A stretch of 64,000 nt of DNA. Source: DASRHT01 sp035293765. Its GTDB lineage: Bacteria; Chloroflexota; Ktedonobacteria; Ktedonobacterales; Ktedonobacteraceae. Under the pieces are notes generated by a model. It searched no databases and was not told the DNA's origin. It saw nothing but the letters and a program-made list of their open reading frames with translations. A program made the translations under genes and the position numbers. Below, piece after piece: positions 60,656 to 64,000 of this stretch. The stretch lies in the NCBI GenBank assembly GCA_035293765.1, contig DATGMF010000013.1:23047-87046 (forward strand), read 5' to 3'. The stretch's first letter is position 1; every line of letters starts with the position of its first letter.

Positions 60656-62206
60656 ATGCAAAAAGTAGATCGTGTACAGTACGTAGATGATGATCGGTTA
60701 TCGGCAGAGGCAAAGCCGCATCTGCTCATACAGGGATGCGCTCTGCTCGATCCGCAGAGACAGAGCGGGCTGCTCTTTGATCAGGATATTTTGATCGTGG
60801 GTGAGCAGATCAAAGCGGTCGGGCCGGGCGGAACGTTGCCGTTTAACTCGCTGCGGATAGATAGGGTTATGCAGGGGAAAGGTCTGGTAGCCATTCCTGG
60901 GTTGATTAATGCGCATACGCATTCGCTGGAAAACCTGCTCAAGGCGACCTCGCCTTCGCTGCCGCTGGAGCTATGGCTCGTTCCATTGTTCGGTGATACC
61001 GTCGAGTGGTCGCCTCGTCTGGTGTACCTCAGCGCGCTGCTGGGAGCCATTGAAATGCTCAAATCGGGCACCACCGCCGTTCTGGACCATCTCTGGACGG
61101 CCGATGGCGTGGCACCAGCCTATCTTAACGCAACCATGCAAGCTTACCATGACGCTGGCATCCGTGCCGCCGTCGCACCCTCAATTGAAGATCAGGATCT
61201 GGTGCTGGAAGCTGGAACGAAGCGGGGGCTGGTATTTCCACATCATCCTTTCATTGATCGCTTCGCCTGCTGGCCCACCATCGAGAGACAGATCGCGGCG
61301 CTAGAACAATTTATCACACACTGGCACAACGCTGCCGATGGGCGTTTACGCTGCTTCGTCGGACCCAGCGGCATTCACTGGTGCAGCCCTCGCTTGATGC
61401 AGGCATGCCTTGAGCTGGCGCAACAGTACGATACCGGCATCCATCTCCACGCCGTCGAGACCGAACTGCAAGCGGCTGTGATTCGCGAGACGCTCGGGAA
61501 GGGCGGCATCGCTTATCTGGACCAGCTCGGTGTGCTCAAAGCTGGCACCTCGCTGGCCCACGCGATCTGGCTGGAACCGGGTGATCTGGCATTGCTGGCC
61601 GCTACAGGAACCACGGCGGTCCATAACCCGGTCAGCAACCTGCGTCTCGGCAGCGGTCGCTTCCCCTTTGCGGAGGCGCGCAAACAGGGCGTGACCATCG
61701 CGCTGGGCAGCGACGGCTCGGCCAGCAACGATACGCAGAATATGTTCGGCGTGCTCAAACTCACCGGCCTTATTCACAATCAACCTAATTTTGACTATAG
61801 GAAGTGGCCGCGCCCAACGGAGATCCTGGACGCGGCCACGAAGGGAGGCGCGGCGGCTCTGGGGATGGCTTCCGAGTTGGGTGAGATCGCGCCCGGGTAT
61901 CTGGCTGACCTGGCGCTGTTAAATCTTGAGAATGCTGCCTTCCTCCCCTTACGCGACCCTTACCTGCACCTCGTCTATTGTGAGAATGGCTATTCGGTTG
62001 ACACGGTTATCGTGCATGGCAAAATTGTCGTTGAGCGCGGAGCCATCGCCACGGTGGACGAGATGGCGCTGAGGCGTGAGATTCGGAGGTACTGTCATCC
62101 CACGGGGTCAGGCGTTCCCCTTGCGGAGGATACAACAAACACTCACGAAGTTCTCGCCACCATTGATACATTACGCGAACTCATTCTTAGTAAAGAACGT
62201 TTGTAA
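60656..62206 (+). CDS. Amidohydrolase (TRZ/ATZ-type deaminase)
   Basis: A 516-residue metal-dependent hydrolase: metal His pair in INAHTHSLENLL, later ligands in GIHLHAVETE and SDGSASNDTQNM, and the C-terminal GEIAPGYLADLALLNLENAAF typical of the family. Relatives deaminate S-adenosylhomocysteine, 5'-methylthioadenosine, guanine, cytosine or triazines. The following membrane protein could import the substrate. GAGG precedes the ATG. Confidence 0.87.
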   Translation: MQKVDRVQYVDDDRLSAEAKPHLLIQGCALLDPQRQSGLLFDQDILIVGEQIKAVGPGGTLPFNSLRIDRVMQGKGLVAIPGLINAHTHSLENLLKATSPSLPLELWLVPLFGDTVEWSPRLVYLSALLGAIEMLKSGTTAVLDHLWTADGVAPAYLNATMQAYHDAGIRAAVAPSIEDQDLVLEAGTKRGLVFPHHPFIDRFACWPTIERQIAALEQFITHWHNAADGRLRCFVGPSGIHWCSPRLMQACLELAQQYDTGIHLHAVETELQAAVIRETLGKGGIAYLDQLGVLKAGTSLAHAIWLEPGDLALLAATGTTAVHNPVSNLRLGSGRFPFAEARKQGVTIALGSDGSASNDTQNMFGVLKLTGLIHNQPNFDYRKWPRPTEILDAATKGGAAALGMASELGEIAPGYLADLALLNLENAAFLPLRDPYLHLVYCENGYSVDTVIVHGKIVVERGAIATVDEMALRREIRRYCHPTGSGVPLAEDTTNTHEVLATIDTLRELILSKERL

Positions 62207-62225
62207 CCAAAGAAAGGATTCATTC

Positions 62226-62924
62226 ATGGCACAGTCTGAAATCAGTAGAAACCAGAACCGAGAGGATGCACCGCCAGAGATTGCGGGTAGCGCATCGACG
62301 CGCATCGACTATACGTTACGGTTCACTGGCGCTCCCAGCCTGCCGCAAATTGTGGCGGTGGCGGTAGCGGCGGCGGTGTACACGGTGCTTTCGTGGCTGG
62401 CGATTATCTCTCTACCCTCAGGCTTTCCGGTAGTCTCAGCAATCTTCATTGCGATTGGCTTTGGCATTCCGTTCGCCATCTGGTTTGGTGGCTGGGGCTT
62501 TGTCATCGCCTACATCGGCAATTTCGTTGGAGCAGGGTTGCTATCAACGCCGCCGCTGCCCTTACCTATCGCGCTTGTTTTTGGCACCACTGACCTGATT
62601 CAATTGGGACTACCAATGATCCTGTATCGCACCCTGGCGAAACGATTTGGGGTCAGTCCCATAGGCAAAGATGTCTTCACCTTGCGGGGCTTCATCTTCT
62701 TCGTGCTATGCGCGGTACTGCCCAACAACATCATTGGTGGCCTTTACGGGAACTTTATCCTGATGCAGAATGGCATTGTACCGCCTAACGCCCTTCTTAG
62801 CGCCTGGTTTGTTTGGTCGCTCTCCAATGTCGTTGTGACGCTGATCATCGGCTCCGTGCTGCTGGCGACGCTTGGACCGATCACCGAACGCTTCGGCCTG
62901 ACGGTACGCAACGCGCTCAGCTAG
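62226..62924 (+). CDS. Integral membrane protein, possible ECF-type S component
   Basis: A 232-residue protein with a ~35-residue polar N-terminus and about six hydrophobic helices (LPQIVAVAVAAAVYTVLSWLAIISL; GFVIAYIGNFVGAGLL; FIFFVLCAVLPNNIIGGLYGNFIL; WSLSNVVVTLIIGSVLLATLG). Size and Gly/Ala-rich helices resemble substrate-binding (S) components of ECF vitamin transporters, but no family motif is certain. It follows the amidohydrolase by 19 nt with AAAGAAAGGA, so the two are likely co-transcribed. Confidence 0.75.
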   Translation: MAQSEISRNQNREDAPPEIAGSASTRIDYTLRFTGAPSLPQIVAVAVAAAVYTVLSWLAIISLPSGFPVVSAIFIAIGFGIPFAIWFGGWGFVIAYIGNFVGAGLLSTPPLPLPIALVFGTTDLIQLGLPMILYRTLAKRFGVSPIGKDVFTLRGFIFFVLCAVLPNNIIGGLYGNFILMQNGIVPPNALLSAWFVWSLSNVVVTLIIGSVLLATLGPITERFGLTVRNALS

Positions 62925-62936
62925 TGTGATTAGAAC

Positions 62937-62977
62937 AAACGGGTCTGACAATTGTTGTGGTTGTCGGACCCGTTTTA
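62937..62977 (+). terminator. Intrinsic terminator after the membrane protein
   Basis: AACGGGTCTGACAA (from 62938) pairs with TTGTCGGACCCGTT (to 62974) around a 9-nt loop, followed by TTTT. Confidence 0.85.
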
Positions 62978-63040
62978 TGCAAACAGCCTGTAAGCACATG
63001 CTTTGTTCTTACAATATACGCCTTCAATCCTCTGTATACA

Positions 63041-63081
63041 AAAGCGTCAACTGCCTCTACAGGTTCGTTGACGCTGTTTTA
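63041..63081. terminator. Second terminator-like hairpin
   Basis: AGCGTCAAC (63043-63051) pairs with GTTGACGCT (63067-63075); GTTTT follows on the plus strand and an A-run precedes it (T-run on the minus strand), so it may stop transcription from both directions. Confidence 0.7.
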
Positions 63082-63161
63082 TGTCGTTCAGGTGTTATAC
63101 TGCTGGTTTTTTACTGCTCAGGAGAGTACTTTATATGTGCTGGAGAAGAAAAAGTCAGGGG

Positions 63162-63566
63162 TTAGTCGTTGGGTTTAGCCTTGCCAGTCAAGATAGCGAG
63201 AATCTGATCTTGACCGGACTGGAGCGCGAGTTGACCAGATTGGAGCGCGAGTTGACCAGACTGTAATTCCTGCTGGCCTTCAGCTAACTTTGTCAGTTGG
63301 TTCTCAACCGCGTTAAGTCGTGTATCATAGGTATCTTCAAGAACATCAAGCCGTGTCGTTATATGCTCTTCGAAGGTATTGAGTCGATCAGTCACATACT
63401 GCTCATGTGCCTCAAAGAATAGGCGTAGTTCAGTTTGATCAGTACGTAACTTTTTCACATCAGCGCGTAATTCCTCAAAAGAGAGCCGTTCAGTGAGTTT
63501 TTGCTTGAGTTCAACAACCTCTTTTTCTAACGCTGCGAGTCGATCTTCTGTACTTTGTTGCGTCAT
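63162..63566 (-). CDS. Small coiled-coil protein with LQSGQLA repeats
   Basis: About 134 residues, almost entirely heptad-like and charged (RLAALEKEVVELKQKLTERLSFEEL...TRLDVLEDTYDTRLNAVENQLTKLAEGQ), ending in repeats of LQSGQLA/LQSGQDQ encoded by an imperfect 21-bp tandem repeat. No catalytic motif. The likely start is ATG 63566 (MTQQSTEDRL); the longer frame begins inside the CRISPR-like repeat pair. The ribosome site is weak. It could be a tail-fibre-like or scaffold protein; unknown. Confidence 0.7.
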   Translation of the reverse strand: MTQQSTEDRLAALEKEVVELKQKLTERLSFEELRADVKKLRTDQTELRLFFEAHEQYVTDRLNTFEEHITTRLDVLEDTYDTRLNAVENQLTKLAEGQQELQSGQLALQSGQLALQSGQDQILAILTGKAKPND

Positions 63567-63572
63567 AAGCTT

Positions 63573-63668
63573 CTGTCGGGTTCCTCGCTTCCTTTCAACT
63601 TCACTGCCAATGGTCCCTAATGTTCCGGTTAGTTTCAATCCCTGTCGGGTTCCTCGCGTCTCTTCAAC
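63573..63668. CRISPR. CRISPR-like repeat pair (remnant candidate)
   Basis: A 37-nt unit at 63632-63668 starts GTTTCAATCCC and ends TTCAAC. A second unit, matching only its last 27 nt with 3 differences, ends at 63599. The period is 69 nt, leaving a 32-nt unique segment (63600-63631), as in CRISPR arrays. Only two units exist, one degraded, and no cas gene is in the window. It could also be an unrelated direct repeat. Confidence 0.35.
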
Positions 63669-64000
63669 TTTCGCCTTTATAGTGTAGCATAGGAAGCTGC
63701 TAAAAGCTAGTAGTATGTGTTTGCTGGGTGCGGTTCATTTTTTGCAAACCCATCAAAGAGAGGAAAGAGGAGATGATACAATAGAGAGAAAGCCTTCAGA
63801 AGCTTAGTGTGTATGATTTTGCGCCTTTGGCAGTTGATGGTTTCCTCCTCATCGTGCAAAACGAGCAGCCAGACAGCAATACCAGACGTCTAGACAAGCA
63901 AGGCGAGCGAAGACAGAAGGATGCGCGAGCTCTCAGCAGGAGAGAAAGCAGTCGGCTAAACAAGTCAGAACGCTTCACCAGCAGGCTCAAGCAATCATCC
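63669..64000. other. Window-end region, possible partial ORF
   Basis: On the plus strand a frame that could start at GTG 63807 stays open to the window end (VYDFAPLAVDGFLLIVQNEQ, then highly charged). No convincing ribosome site is seen, so I do not call it a gene. The rest shows no gene. Confidence 0.3.

Noticed and set aside
63796..63990. Minus-strand 64-residue Arg/Leu/Ser-rich frame
   Set aside because: Looks like the antisense of a charged plus-strand frame; no ribosome site or family features.

Overview
The window reads as a chromosomal segment of a filamentous Chloroflexota bacterium, most likely of the Ktedonobacteria type. This is an inference from gene content: an FMN-riboswitch-controlled RibX/RibY-like flavin uptake pair, F420 biosynthesis genes, a class II ribonucleotide reductase, many Ser/Thr-kinase and TPR proteins, a TIR/NB-ARC/TPR protein, and numerous short dispersed repeats. 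Protein starts were chosen from visible ribosome-binding sites, so several genes begin downstream of the longest possible ORF. No database search was possible; family names rest on motifs and overall resemblance.

Layout. 0.1-4.8 kb: an unusual tRNA-like gene with a ~130-nt insert, a GNAT acetyltransferase, a MITE-like repeat, an operon of O-methyltransferase, FAD oxidoreductase and PHP phosphatase, and a Zn-ribbon/OB protein. 5.1-7.8 kb: TIR/NB-ARC/TPR protein. 8.4-19.6 kb: a complete-looking pyrimidine operon on the minus strand, pyrB-carA-carB-(FrdA-like flavoprotein)-pyrC-pyrE-pyrF, with a strong promoter, a ~340-nt leader and an intrinsic terminator before pyrB. There is no pyrD; the flavoprotein sits where it would be expected. 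19.7-28.4 kb: two orphan genes, a ThDP enzyme, a flavin-binding split-barrel protein, a RidA-like protein, a phosphoesterase, an M50 protease and cinA. 28.4-31.9 kb: class II ribonucleotide reductase carrying two mini-inteins, preceded by a pair of NrdR-box-like sites. 32-35.7 kb: amino-acid/amine permease and copper amine oxidase. 35.8-39 kb: a hypothetical protein and a membrane Ser/Thr kinase. 39-41.5 kb: RibY/RibX-like genes under an FMN riboswitch.

41.7-48.1 kb holds the most interesting locus. Two paralogous HemN/HemW-like radical SAM proteins are each followed by a tiny ORF with an excellent ribosome-binding site. These encode MFDTGPVAW and MTQKFEIGPAWEVGPSW. The peptides share a [D/E]-x-G-P-x-(A)-W pattern and end in Trp. 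A drug-exporter-like MFS gene follows the first peptide. A tandem duplication behind the second radical SAM gene left an additional degenerate peptide copy. This looks like a minimal ribosomal-peptide (RiPP) modification system, which I could not match to a described class.

48.2-52.3 kb: DoxX protein, then cofE, a nitroreductase (like the C-terminal half of FbiB), cofD, cofC and an F420-type split-barrel protein. 52.4-63.7 kb: a membrane-anchored protein, a small winged-helix-like gene, a PucR-type regulator, a DoxX-like and a large membrane protein, a predicted pseudokinase with TPRs, an amidohydrolase, an ECF-S-like membrane protein and a coiled-coil protein beside a CRISPR-like repeat pair.

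Several dispersed repeat families run through the window, some inside coding sequences. One hairpin family has a constant loop and compensating stems, and all copies lie in the sense orientation of the flanking genes.
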